Below the pieces are notes generated by a model, which saw only the letters and a list, made by a program, of their open reading frames with translations, was not told where the DNA came from and made no database searches. Shown one piece after another: positions 8,274-15,856 of a DNA stretch of 64,000 nucleotides; position 1 is the stretch's first letter; the number at the start of each line of letters is the position of its first letter. The stretch is from SHZI01 sp038214295 (GTDB taxonomy: Bacteria; Pseudomonadota; Gammaproteobacteria; Steroidobacterales; GCA-2729495), in contig JBBQSA010000010.1 of assembly GCA_038214295.1 (NCBI GenBank), positions 11,181 to 75,180 on the forward strand, written 5' to 3'. Both the position numbers and the translations under genes were made by a program.

Positions 8274-8771
8274 ATGCCCGCAGTCCGGATTTCCAGCGCT
8301 CTGCTTCTTGCCATGGTCCTATCGGCCAACGCCGCTGCCGGCGATACCTGCGCGCTGCTCAGCCAGCCCGATGCCGCCGCCGCGCTGGGCCAGCCCGTCA
8401 CCCGCATGACCCCCGCCGGTCCCGAACGGGACGACGACAGCGGGGGCCAGCTCTCGTACTGCACCTATGCGGGCTCGAAAGCCGCCATCGTGCTGTCCGT
8501 CGTCGAGTTCGCCAGTGCCGCTGACGCCCGGAAGCAGCTCAGCGCCAACCTCGTGAAGGATCGGCTGGACGAGGAGGATGCGAAGGTCACCGAGGAGCCC
8601 GGTATTGGCGAGAAGTGTTTCTGGGGCGTCTCGGAGAACGGGGCGTCGTTCACGTTCCTCAAGGGGAGCCGGGTAGTCAGCCTCGGCCTCGGTGGTGCTG
8701 CCGGGACGCAGGCGTCTGGCCGCAAGGATGCGCTGCGTCGCGCGGCGCTGTCAGTCGCGGGGAAGTTGTAG
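8274..8771 (+). CDS. exported hypothetical protein
   Basis: A 165-residue protein with a signal peptide (cleavage likely after A-N-A-A-A-G). I do not recognise a named function. The mature N terminus, D-T-C-A-L-L-S-Q-P-D-A-A-A-A-L-G, resembles small secreted proteins of the DUF3558-like kind, and Cys residues occur at the start of the mature chain, in S-Y-C-T-Y, and in E-K-C-F-W-G. The start is ATG 8274 behind GAGGAG; a TATACT hexamer lies at 8240-8245. The final 21 bp overlap the 3' end of the convergent DUF1223 gene. Probably periplasmic or lipid-interacting, with low certainty. Confidence 0.6.
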   Translation: MPAVRISSALLLAMVLSANAAAGDTCALLSQPDAAAALGQPVTRMTPAGPERDDDSGGQLSYCTYAGSKAAIVLSVVEFASAADARKQLSANLVKDRLDEEDAKVTEEPGIGEKCFWGVSENGASFTFLKGSRVVSLGLGGAAGTQASGRKDALRRAALSVAGKL

Positions 8772-9521
8772 CTGATCCAGCCAGCCGCCCGCGGCCTGCA
8801 ACGGCCGGAGGCTGGCGCCGGCGGTGATCCACACGGCGATCGCCTGGCGGGGCGCCGCTGATCGCAGAGGGTTCAGCTGCAGGGAGGCCGTGTAACGTCC
8901 GGCGTCCCGGTTGAGTCGGGAAGTCTCCAGCTTCAGCACGACGAAGTCATGCCGGAGCGTCCGCCCGCGGTTTTCCCCGGCCTGTACCCGGGTGACGAAA
9001 CCGGAACCAAGCAGAGCAACGTGTGCCTGCAGCGTGCCGCCCGGAGCAATCGCAGGCGTGAAGCGCACATCGACGGCACCGCCATCCCGCACGATTACCG
9101 TCAGTTCACCGGCAGCCGCCGCCTTCGGTAGCGTGAGTGGTGCCATGCCAGCGGGACGGCGCCATTCGGCGCCATTCAGGAACAGGCCCGGCGTGTAGAC
9201 GGTGCCGGCGGCTCCCTGCCGCACCAGTTCTCGCTGGCGCCCGGACCAGGCCGACTGGGCGAACGGGTCCTCCCAGCCAAGGTCATTCCAGTAGTCCACG
9301 TGAAAGGCTACCGGCACGATGTCGCGCCACAGGCGCGGACTGGCCGACAGGGAGGAGAGGAAGGCATCCGCCGGCGGGCAGCTGCTACAGCCCTCCGAGG
9401 TGTAGAGCTCCAGCAGGGCCACCTGAGCCGGGCCACTGGCCAGCACGACCGAGCTGGCTTCAGCCCCTGCTGTCGAGTTTGCCGCGAGGAGTGTCACCAG
9501 CATGATCACGACAGTTCGCAC
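8751..9521 (-). CDS. DUF1223 thioredoxin-like exported protein
   Basis: A 256-residue exported protein of the DUF1223 family, predicted to have a thioredoxin-like fold. The start chosen is GTG 9521 with AAGGA seven bases upstream; it gives a proper signal peptide ending T-A-G-A. A frame extending to 9728 lacks homologous content. The family hallmark, L-Y-T-S-E-G-C-S-S-C-P-P-A-D with Cys45 and Cys48, is present, followed by the V-A-F-H-V-D-Y-W-N-x-L-G-W-x-D-P segment and the Y-T-P-G/N-G block. The CxxC suggests a periplasmic disulfide or metal-related redox role, but no function is established. It overlaps the previous gene tail to tail by 21 bp. Confidence 0.85.
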   Translation of the reverse strand: MRTVVIMLVTLLAANSTAGAEASSVVLASGPAQVALLELYTSEGCSSCPPADAFLSSLSASPRLWRDIVPVAFHVDYWNDLGWEDPFAQSAWSGRQRELVRQGAAGTVYTPGLFLNGAEWRRPAGMAPLTLPKAAAAGELTVIVRDGGAVDVRFTPAIAPGGTLQAHVALLGSGFVTRVQAGENRGRTLRHDFVVLKLETSRLNRDAGRYTASLQLNPLRSAAPRQAIAVWITAGASLRPLQAAGGWLDQLQLPRD

Positions 9522-9926
9522 GGTGGCATCCTTTGAGCGCCAGGGTTCATCGCTCTCTGACGCGTGATGCCCCGGATCCTTACGGCGTCCACAGGATTTT
9601 CGGCGGTCCAGCTGGCCTCGCTTGATGATCTGTCGGCTCCACTTACAGTGGCGCGGCCAGACGCGGGGACTATGTAAGGAAGCCAGCGTGGCCCTGGCCT
9701 CGCGCCGGTTGGCGACGCATTTTCGCACCGCCGGTCTTACTTAAGCGCGGGCCGCTTCGAGAAGCGTGTCACACAAGCCGCCGCCGCGCCGCGCGGAAAA
9801 ATTTACACATTGCTTCCATGGCTGCGCAGCGCCTGTCCCGATGGACTGAAATAACAGCAGTTTTCCTGCTGGCACGATTCCTGCTAGCTCAAACCCGTAT
9901 CTTCGATATCGACGGAAGGATCCAGG
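9522..9926. other. 405-bp intergenic region upstream of the PEP-CTERM-like gene
   Basis: This gene-free stretch separates the leftward DUF1223 gene from the small PEP-CTERM-like gene. It contains a sigma-54-type promoter (9870-9885) and an A/T-richer patch near 9800-9815 that could hold activator or bending sites. I see no supported coding sequence; a short open frame from 9818 runs into the downstream gene out of frame and has no recognisable content. Length and composition fit an enhancer-dependent promoter region. Confidence 0.5.
9870..9885 (+). promoter_or_regulatory. sigma-54 (RpoN) -24/-12 promoter
   Basis: The sequence TGGCACG-N4-CTGCT matches the sigma-54 consensus TGGCACG-N4-TTGCW at all but one position. 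The invariant GG (9871-9872) and GC (9883-9884) are exactly 12 bp apart. The predicted start of transcription is near 9896, leaving a 5' leader of about 30 bases with an AAGGA site before ATG 9927. Sigma-54 control of PEP-CTERM protein genes through PrsK/PrsR-type systems is known in other proteobacteria; no such regulator lies in this window. Confidence 0.75.
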
Positions 9927-10214
9927 ATGAAAGTAAAGAAAATGTGTGCGGCGCTGCTGCTGATGGCCACGCTTGGCCCGCTGGCATCAGCCCCGGCCTT
10001 CGCCGCGGGCGGTCAAGGGAGTGGCTTCCTCAGCTGGCTGATCTCGCTCTTTGGCGGTGGTCATCACGGTGGCAGTCAGGGTCAGGGTGGCGGCACGGTG
10101 ACCAACCTGCCGGGTCCCGGCGTCCTCAGCCTCGTCGTGGTCGGTCTGGGCGCAACCGTGATCGTCGCCCGCCGACGGAAGATCCCGGTGGCGCGGAAGG
10201 CCACCATCGAGTAA
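9927..10214 (+). CDS. small PEP-CTERM-like exosortase substrate (PGPG variant)
   Basis: A 95-residue exported protein with a signal peptide (residues 1-27) and a short mature region rich in Gly, His, Ser and Gln (G-G-G-H-H-G-G-S-Q-G-Q-G-G-G). The C terminus has the tripartite layout of an exosortase sorting signal: a Pro-rich motif L-P-G-P-G (61-65), a single hydrophobic segment (66-81) and an Arg/Lys cluster R-R-R-K (82-85). The motif differs from canonical PEP, and the tail after the basic cluster (ten residues) is longer than usual. The adjacent convergent gene encodes an exosortase, and the promoter is sigma-54 type. I infer that this is the dedicated substrate of that enzyme. Its surface role is unknown. 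Confidence 0.72.
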   Translation: MKVKKMCAALLLMATLGPLASAPAFAAGGQGSGFLSWLISLFGGGHHGGSQGQGGGTVTNLPGPGVLSLVVVGLGATVIVARRRKIPVARKATIE

Positions 10215-10224
10215 CCGCCACCAG

Positions 10225-11757
10225 CTAGTCGTGAAGACAGGCACGGCCAGGGATTTCCCTGGCCGTGTCATTTAGCGCGTCCGCAATCGATGGTAGCTGG
10301 TCGAGTGCTGCCTGAAGTGCCGCCCGCGCGGCGTTGACTTCGCCCGCAGGCGCCTCGTCGGTTGCCAGCGCAACCAGCGCGGACCGCCGGTCGCCTCCGA
10401 ACAACTCGGCCCGGGCCTGGCGCAGCTTCACCTGCCAGGGACGGTCGACGAAACGCCCGTCCACCCAGTACCAGTACCACACCAGGCGGCGCTGCCCGGC
10501 TGGGCCGGTGAGCCGTTCGGTTGCGACACGGAGCGGGGCGCCGGCGAGCCGGGCGGTGTCGGTGCCGCTCGCCATGTAGCGCCACTGCCGGCCGTCGTGC
10601 AGCCGGTTGTTCCAGGCAATCAGCTTGCGACCCGGACCCTGCCGCCAGTAGTAGGCAACAAAGACATCCACAGGCTGAACCCCGGCCGCGATCAGCCGCT
10701 GCAGGCGGGCATTGGCGGCAGGGAACTCCGGGCGCCAGGCGCCTGCGTCTCCGGATGAATCGGGCGCCGAGTACAGCGTGGGTGGCAGGCACAGCCGGAC
10801 CTCGGCGGGAGTTGCGTCCTGGCCCAGTGCGAGGCTGGCGTAGGCCGGCCCGAGGGCGGCCACCACCACGATCCCGCCGACGGCTCCCGCCAGCCGCGCG
10901 GCCGATGAAGCTCCGTTTGCCGGCCTGGCCGCGGGCGCCGCTGCCGGCTCGTCCCGGTAGCGCAGGCCCACGGCCATCTGCAGCAGCATCGCGAGCAGGA
11001 AAACGAACCAGCCATAGGCCTCGTGATTGCTTGCCAGGTCGAAGCCGCCATCGGTGATCAGTATTACCGAGGCCGTACGCAGGTTGTTGGCGAGGATCGC
11101 CACGGCCACTCCCGCCAGCACATAGGCAAGCTGCTTGCGGGCCCGGTGGTAGAGCAGGTTGGCAAACACCAGGGACACGAGCAGGTTGCCGAGCAGGAAG
11201 TCGAGCCCGGAGCACTCCCGGATGATCGCGTAGCGGGCTCCGCCGGCGACCAGCAGGTTGCCGTCCGACACTGCCGGCAATCCTGCGATCTTCAGCAGCC
11301 CGATCGTGAACGCCGTCGTCAGTTCGATGAGGGTGGGAGTCAGCAGGTCGCCGACGGGCACCATCAGCCACAGCAGCAGCAAGGGGAACAGCAGTCGCCT
11401 CACGATCTGCCATCCCAGTACCGTCAGGAACACCGCCTGCAGCATGCCGACAGCCGACACCTGGGCGGCGACCGACAGCTGCGTGGCCTCTGCGAACAGC
11501 CACAGGGCGCCGAAGGGCGCCGCGTACGCGAGGCCAAGCGCGGACGGTCGCGGGGGAAGCGCGGCAACATCCGGCCAGCGCAGCCAGAGGAAGTAGAGAG
11601 ACAGCAGCGGCACCAGGAAAAGGAAGCGGTAGGCCACGGTGGAGGACCAGACGGCCACCAGGCTGGCAAAGCCTGGCAGGTACAGCGCGATGACGGCCAG
11701 TGACGCGACCAGGATGCCGCCGATGGCGGCGCGCCATGCAGTGCTCGGGTTCTTCAA
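10225..11757 (-). CDS. exosortase fused to an EpsI-like (DUF3485) domain
   Basis: A 510-residue inner-membrane protein. Residues 1-260 form the multi-helix exosortase core with the catalytic Cys182 in R-E-C-S-G-L-D, Arg227 in N-N-L-R-T-A and His245 in S-N-H-E-A-Y-G-W, the family's Cys-Arg-His triad. After another hydrophobic segment (~286-305), residues ~320-460 match the periplasmic EpsI/DUF3485 module (V-F-V-A-Y-Y-W-R-Q-G...W-N-N-R-L-H-D). Such fusions are known for the VPLPA-specific exosortase D type. The start is TTG 11757 behind GGAGAGG, 14 bp after an oxidoreductase gene. The enzyme should cleave PEP-CTERM-type signals and attach substrates to the cell surface; the convergent 95-residue protein is the obvious candidate. 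No other exopolysaccharide genes are in the window. Confidence 0.88.
   Translation of the reverse strand: MKNPSTAWRAAIGGILVASLAVIALYLPGFASLVAVWSSTVAYRFLFLVPLLSLYFLWLRWPDVAALPPRPSALGLAYAAPFGALWLFAEATQLSVAAQVSAVGMLQAVFLTVLGWQIVRRLLFPLLLLWLMVPVGDLLTPTLIELTTAFTIGLLKIAGLPAVSDGNLLVAGGARYAIIRECSGLDFLLGNLLVSLVFANLLYHRARKQLAYVLAGVAVAILANNLRTASVILITDGGFDLASNHEAYGWFVFLLAMLLQMAVGLRYRDEPAAAPAARPANGASSAARLAGAVGGIVVVAALGPAYASLALGQDATPAEVRLCLPPTLYSAPDSSGDAGAWRPEFPAANARLQRLIAAGVQPVDVFVAYYWRQGPGRKLIAWNNRLHDGRQWRYMASGTDTARLAGAPLRVATERLTGPAGQRRLVWYWYWVDGRFVDRPWQVKLRQARAELFGGDRRSALVALATDEAPAGEVNAARAALQAALDQLPSIADALNDTAREIPGRACLHD
10242..10267 (+). terminator. bidirectional hairpin terminator inside the exosortase 3' coding end
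   Basis: An 11-bp perfect stem (CACGGCCAGGG paired with CCCTGGCCGTG) with a four-base ATTT loop lies 28 bp after the stop of the small PEP-CTERM-like gene. It is followed on the plus strand by TCATTT rather than a full U-tract, so termination may be modest. On the minus strand the same bases encode residues near the C terminus of the exosortase. The stem is too perfect for chance. Confidence 0.5.
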
Positions 11758-11771
11758 GTCCTCTCCGTGAT

Positions 11772-12878
11772 TCAGGGCATGATCGGCATGGTGCCACGCC
11801 CGGTGGATCTGCCGGTGCCCTGCAGGACATCGTCCGGGTCCGGGGCCACCCGGCAGATTTTCACGCCGGTATTGCCGCCTGTGAACAGGCTGGCGAGCGA
11901 CAGCGGCATCTTCTCCAGGCCCACGTCGATGTCCTCAGTGATCTTGAGTAGCCCCTGGTGGTACCACTCACGGAGGTCGCGCTCGGCCTCCGTGAAGCGG
12001 TCCCAGTAGTCGAAAACCACGAAGCCCTGCATCCGGGCACGCTTGTAGACGAGGTGACGATAGTTGAGCGGACCGTGATGGGTGCCCGGCGCGTAGTTGC
12101 TGGAGATGAAGCCGCAGACCACGATGCGCGCCTGCAGTGCCAGTTGCCCGAGCGCCGCGTCCAGGATGTCCCCGCCCACGTTGTCAAAGAAAAGATCGAT
12201 TCCATCCGGAAACAATTCAGCGAGCCGCTCGGCAACATTCTCGGTGCGGTAGTTGATCGTGGCGTCCAGTCCCAGTTCGTCCCGTAGCCAGCGGCACTTG
12301 GCGTCAGAGCCGGAGGTACCCACCACGAGTTTCGCGCCGCGGATCCGTGCAATCTGGGCGGCCACCGAGCCAATGCCTCCAGCGGCAGCGGAGACGAGCA
12401 CCTGGTCGCCCGGATGGACCTTACCCACCTCCAGCAGGCCGAAGTAGGCCGTAGCCCCGGCCTGACCCAGCACACCGAGTTCGCCTGACAGCGGGCTGAC
12501 GGGCTCAGTGACTTTCTTCGTGCTGAACACGAACTCCGCCCCGCGCGGTTCCTGGATGGAGTAGTCCTGCCAGCCGAGGGACCCGACGAAAAACTCGCCG
12601 GTCCGGTAGTCCGGGTGCCGGGAGGCGACGATCTGGCCAACGCCCCGGCCCCTCATGACGGCGCCGACCGCCAGCGGCTCGAGGAACGTGTGCTGGTTTT
12701 TCTCAAGGTAGCCGCGCTGGGCTGGGCCGGGTGCCAGGCATATCGTCCTCACCAGGAACTGGCCTTCAGCCGGTTCCGGCACCGGCTCGCTCGTCCAGGC
12801 GAAGTGCATGGTGCCGATCACTTCATCAGGGCGAGGATAGCGCGCCACCCGCCATTGCCTGTTGATCAGGTCGGTCAT
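11772..12878 (-). CDS. NADP-dependent oxidoreductase, medium-chain (CurA-like)
   Basis: A 368-residue zinc-independent medium-chain dehydrogenase/reductase, closest in pattern to the CurA/leukotriene B4 12-hydroxydehydrogenase group that reduces alpha,beta-unsaturated ketones with NADPH. The N-terminal substrate domain includes R-G-Y-L-E and M-R-G-R-G-V-G-Q-I-V-A-S. The Rossmann segment has V-L-V-S-A-A-A-G-G-I-G-S-V-A-A-Q-I-A, and the F-D-N-V-G-G-D-I-L-D-A-A-L block is characteristic. Catalytic zinc ligands are absent, as expected for this group. The gene ends 14 bp before the TTG start of the exosortase gene, so the two may share a transcript, although no functional link is known. Confidence 0.88.
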   Translation of the reverse strand: MTDLINRQWRVARYPRPDEVIGTMHFAWTSEPVPEPAEGQFLVRTICLAPGPAQRGYLEKNQHTFLEPLAVGAVMRGRGVGQIVASRHPDYRTGEFFVGSLGWQDYSIQEPRGAEFVFSTKKVTEPVSPLSGELGVLGQAGATAYFGLLEVGKVHPGDQVLVSAAAGGIGSVAAQIARIRGAKLVVGTSGSDAKCRWLRDELGLDATINYRTENVAERLAELFPDGIDLFFDNVGGDILDAALGQLALQARIVVCGFISSNYAPGTHHGPLNYRHLVYKRARMQGFVVFDYWDRFTEAERDLREWYHQGLLKITEDIDVGLEKMPLSLASLFTGGNTGVKICRVAPDPDDVLQGTGRSTGRGTMPIMP

Positions 12879-12908
12879 GGTGACGCCGTTCCGGTAGGCC
12901 TTCGCGGT

Positions 12909-13457
12909 TCAGCCCCGCGGCGGTGCGGAGCTGGGCGGGTCAGGGATCAGTGGTATCCGGCCGGCCAGCAGGAAGTTCGTGATCGCGTCCAGCTTGCCTT
13001 CGATCAGGTAGAAGCGGGCCACTTTCGCCTCGGGCAGCACCTTGCGGAACTTCCCCAGGTAGCTGCGATGAAGCTTCAGCGCCTTCTCCTCCAGCGTCAG
13101 CGTGTCGCTGATCAGTTGACTGGCGACGTCTCCGGACAGACTGCCGTGGTTGGCGGCGTAGTCCGCAACCACCTTCGACCGGAGGTCATTCAACGGCGTC
13201 ATATCCTGCAGGTACCGGTTGTAGACGGGCCAGAAGGCCTTGTCTTCTTCCGTTGTCAGCGTGAGGCCCTGGCTGATGAGCGTCCGGCGCGCGGTCTCGA
13301 GGACAGTCCGGGCGTCATCCGTGGCCGCCGCGAGCTCACTGCTGGCGGAGGTGCCCTGGGCGCTCGCGGGTCTCGGCAGGGTCGTGCCGGCCAACGTGAC
13401 CGCCAGAGTGGTGGCCAGACTGGTGGCCAGCGCAATCGTCAGAGCGGAGGATTTCAT
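12909..13457 (-). CDS. periplasmic hypothetical protein, helical
   Basis: A 182-residue protein with a signal peptide (Met at 13457, cleavage probably after P-A-S-A-Q). A longer open frame exists upstream, but it is antisense to the patatin gene and would bury the signal. The mature chain is highly helical and charged: E-E-D-K-A-F-W-P-V-Y-N-R-Y, then M-T-P-L-N-D-L-R-S-K-V-V-A-D-Y and L-x-L-E-E-K-A-L-K-L-H-R-S-Y-L-G-K-F-R. The F-W-P-x-Y and L-P-x-x-K-x-A-R-F-Y-x-I-E segments occur in small periplasmic proteins of unknown function in gammaproteobacteria; a Spy/CpxP-like helical protein is a possibility. It is divergent from the patatin gene by 106 bp. Confidence 0.65.
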   Translation of the reverse strand: MKSSALTIALATSLATTLAVTLAGTTLPRPASAQGTSASSELAAATDDARTVLETARRTLISQGLTLTTEEDKAFWPVYNRYLQDMTPLNDLRSKVVADYAANHGSLSGDVASQLISDTLTLEEKALKLHRSYLGKFRKVLPEAKVARFYLIEGKLDAITNFLLAGRIPLIPDPPSSAPPRG

Positions 13458-13563
13458 GGCGCGCCTCTGTGCGGAGCAGGACGGGGCGGCTAGTCTAGTG
13501 CCTGGGCCCGGCCGATGGCGGCGGTCCCCGTGGAAATTGTCCCTTGTCGGAGGAGAGCTGCGC

Positions 13564-15849
13564 ATGAAGGCCCGGTTAACGGGGGCGACGCCGGTCACCA
13601 GCCTCGGCCTCGTGCTGCTTGGGCTGCTGGCCGGATTCCCGCTGCCCGCCGAGGAAACGGGCGCTACCCCTGCCGCCGGGCAGTTGCCACCAGGTCGCCC
13701 GCGCATCGGTCTGGTGCTGGGCGGCGGCGGCGCCAAGGGCGCGGCCCACCTTGGGGTCCTGCGCGTGCTGGACGAGCTGCACATCCCGGTGGATTGCGTG
13801 GCGGGCACCAGCATGGGTGCGGTGATCGGCGGCAGCTTTGCCGCCGGTATGCCGCCGGAGGAGCTCGAACGCGCGGTGCTCGCCATCAACTGGTCGAAGA
13901 CCGTCGGCGCCGAGGGCCTGCGCGACCGCACGCCGATCAACAAGAAGCTGGCCGGGATCACCTACACCAACAGCCTTGACCTCGGCATCAAGCGGGGCAG
14001 GATACGGGGCTCCGGGGGACTGCTGAAGACCCAGGACATCGAGGACGTCATCCGCAATCTCGTGTCCGATGCCCGTTTCACGCGGAATTTTGATGACCTG
14101 CCCATTCCGTTCCGGGCCGTGGCGACGGACATGCTGGCCGGCGAGATGGTGGTGCTCGACCGGGGCGATCTCTCGGTGGCGATGCGCGCCAGCATGGCCG
14201 TGCCGGGCGCGTTCTCCCCGGTGCTACTGGACGGCAAGGTGCTGGCGGACGGCGGGATGATGCGGACTCTGCCGGTGGACATCGCCCGCGATCTTTGCGC
14301 GGACGTTGTCATCGCGGTGACCCTGGCCTCGCCGCAGCCCACCGCCGATGATCTCGCCAGCTCGGTGGCACTGGCCAGCCGTTCGCTCGACGTGATGATC
14401 GACGCCAACCAGCGGGCGCAGGTCGCCAGCCTCACCGACCGCGATATCAGTATCGTCGTCCCGATGGGCGACATCGGCTCCACCTCCTTCGACCGGGTGG
14501 CGGATGCCGCGCCCCTCGGCCGGGAGGCGGCGCTGGCCCATGCGGCCGAGCTCCGGCGGTACGCGGTACCGGTGGAGCAGTATCGAGCCTGGCGCCAGGC
14601 GCTGAACCGGGAGGCTGACGGACCTGTGCGGCTCGCCGCGGTGGAGATCAGGGGTCTCGACCGGGTCAATCCGGACTATGTCCGTACCCAGCTGCAGAGC
14701 GCCCGGCCGGAGCGGGAGGTCACCAACGACCAGATTATCGAGGACACGTCCCGGATCTACGCACTCGGGGAATTCGAGCGGGTGTCGTACCGCCTGGGCG
14801 GCACCGCCGACGCGAGGACCCTCGAGATCTATCCCGTCGAGAAATCCTGGGGGCCCGACTTGGTGCGCTTTGACGTCGGCGTCGCGGCGAACGGGGACGG
14901 TGCGCTCGAGGCGGTGCTGCGTGCCGATCACAACCGGACGTGGATCAACTCCTGGGGCGGGGAGTGGCACAGCGGGCTGCAGATCGGTGAGCAGACGCTC
15001 GTCGAGACCGACTTCTACCAGCCGCTCGACGTCCGCCAGCACGTCTTCGTCCAACCGGTCGTGCGCTTCGACCGGAACCTCGAAAACATCTACGACGATG
15101 GCGACCGCATCGCGCGCTACGTCCTTCGGGAGCTCTACGGCCAGCTGGACGCGGGCGTCAACTTCGGCACCCGCGCCCAGCTGCGACTGGGGGTCCGCCG
15201 TGGCTGGTTCGATGCGCAGCGGGATACGGGTCCGGCCATCCTGTCCGAGGTCGACAGGACCGTGGACTCGAGCCTGCAGCTGCGCATCGTCTATGACACC
15301 CGCAACGTTCTCGGCCTGCCGACCAGCGGCACCTTCCTGAATGCGCGGTTCGCCCGTTCCGGTCCCTGGCTCGGCGGCGCCCAGTCCTACGACCTGGCCG
15401 AGGGCGTGCTGACCAAGTCCTTCCCCTGGCGCGGCGATGCCCTGAGCCTGATCGTCGGGGGCGGCGCGGAACTCAGTGGCAGTCTGCCCGTGAACGAGGC
15501 GTTCCAGCTGGGGGGTATCCGGACCTTCCCGGGCTTGCAGCGGGGCGAGTTGCGCGGCGACAGTTACTGGTTCGCCGGTTCCAGCTACAACTGGAAGCTG
15601 GCCGACATCCAGTCCCTGTTTGGCCAGGCCCTGTATGCCGGCCTGCGGCTCCAGGGTGGCCGCATGGGCGGCCGGGTCGATGCTGTGCGCGACGGCGCGC
15701 TATACGGGGTGTCGACCTCACTGAGCGGGCGCACACCCGTCGGACCGTTCCTGCTCTCTCTCGGTTACGTGGACAACGGCAGCTGGCAGCTGCAGCTGGC
15801 AATCGGCAGGCCTATCGCCGAAGGCTCGCTACTCGACGAGATCCGTTGA
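13564..15849 (+). CDS. patatin-like phospholipase with Omp85-type beta-barrel (type Vd / PlpD-like)
   Basis: A 761-residue outer-membrane protein. The start ATG 13564 lies 7 bp after GGAGGAG and supplies a signal peptide. Residues ~45-250 are a patatin domain with the oxyanion motif G-G-G-G-A-K-G (53-59), nucleophile G-T-S-M-G (Ser83) and catalytic Asp229 in A-D-G-G. Residues ~345-420 look like one POTRA domain, and ~430-761 form a 16-strand-type surface-antigen barrel ending in short aromatic strands. This is the layout of PlpD/FplA-type Vd autotransporters or the RssA-barrel family, whose lipase domain may be displayed at the surface or remain periplasmic. The catalytic residues are intact, so lipolytic activity is expected. 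Confidence 0.9.
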   Translation: MKARLTGATPVTSLGLVLLGLLAGFPLPAEETGATPAAGQLPPGRPRIGLVLGGGGAKGAAHLGVLRVLDELHIPVDCVAGTSMGAVIGGSFAAGMPPEELERAVLAINWSKTVGAEGLRDRTPINKKLAGITYTNSLDLGIKRGRIRGSGGLLKTQDIEDVIRNLVSDARFTRNFDDLPIPFRAVATDMLAGEMVVLDRGDLSVAMRASMAVPGAFSPVLLDGKVLADGGMMRTLPVDIARDLCADVVIAVTLASPQPTADDLASSVALASRSLDVMIDANQRAQVASLTDRDISIVVPMGDIGSTSFDRVADAAPLGREAALAHAAELRRYAVPVEQYRAWRQALNREADGPVRLAAVEIRGLDRVNPDYVRTQLQSARPEREVTNDQIIEDTSRIYALGEFERVSYRLGGTADARTLEIYPVEKSWGPDLVRFDVGVAANGDGALEAVLRADHNRTWINSWGGEWHSGLQIGEQTLVETDFYQPLDVRQHVFVQPVVRFDRNLENIYDDGDRIARYVLRELYGQLDAGVNFGTRAQLRLGVRRGWFDAQRDTGPAILSEVDRTVDSSLQLRIVYDTRNVLGLPTSGTFLNARFARSGPWLGGAQSYDLAEGVLTKSFPWRGDALSLIVGGGAELSGSLPVNEAFQLGGIRTFPGLQRGELRGDSYWFAGSSYNWKLADIQSLFGQALYAGLRLQGGRMGGRVDAVRDGALYGVSTSLSGRTPVGPFLLSLGYVDNGSWQLQLAIGRPIAEGSLLDEIR

Positions 15850-15856
15850 GCGTACG

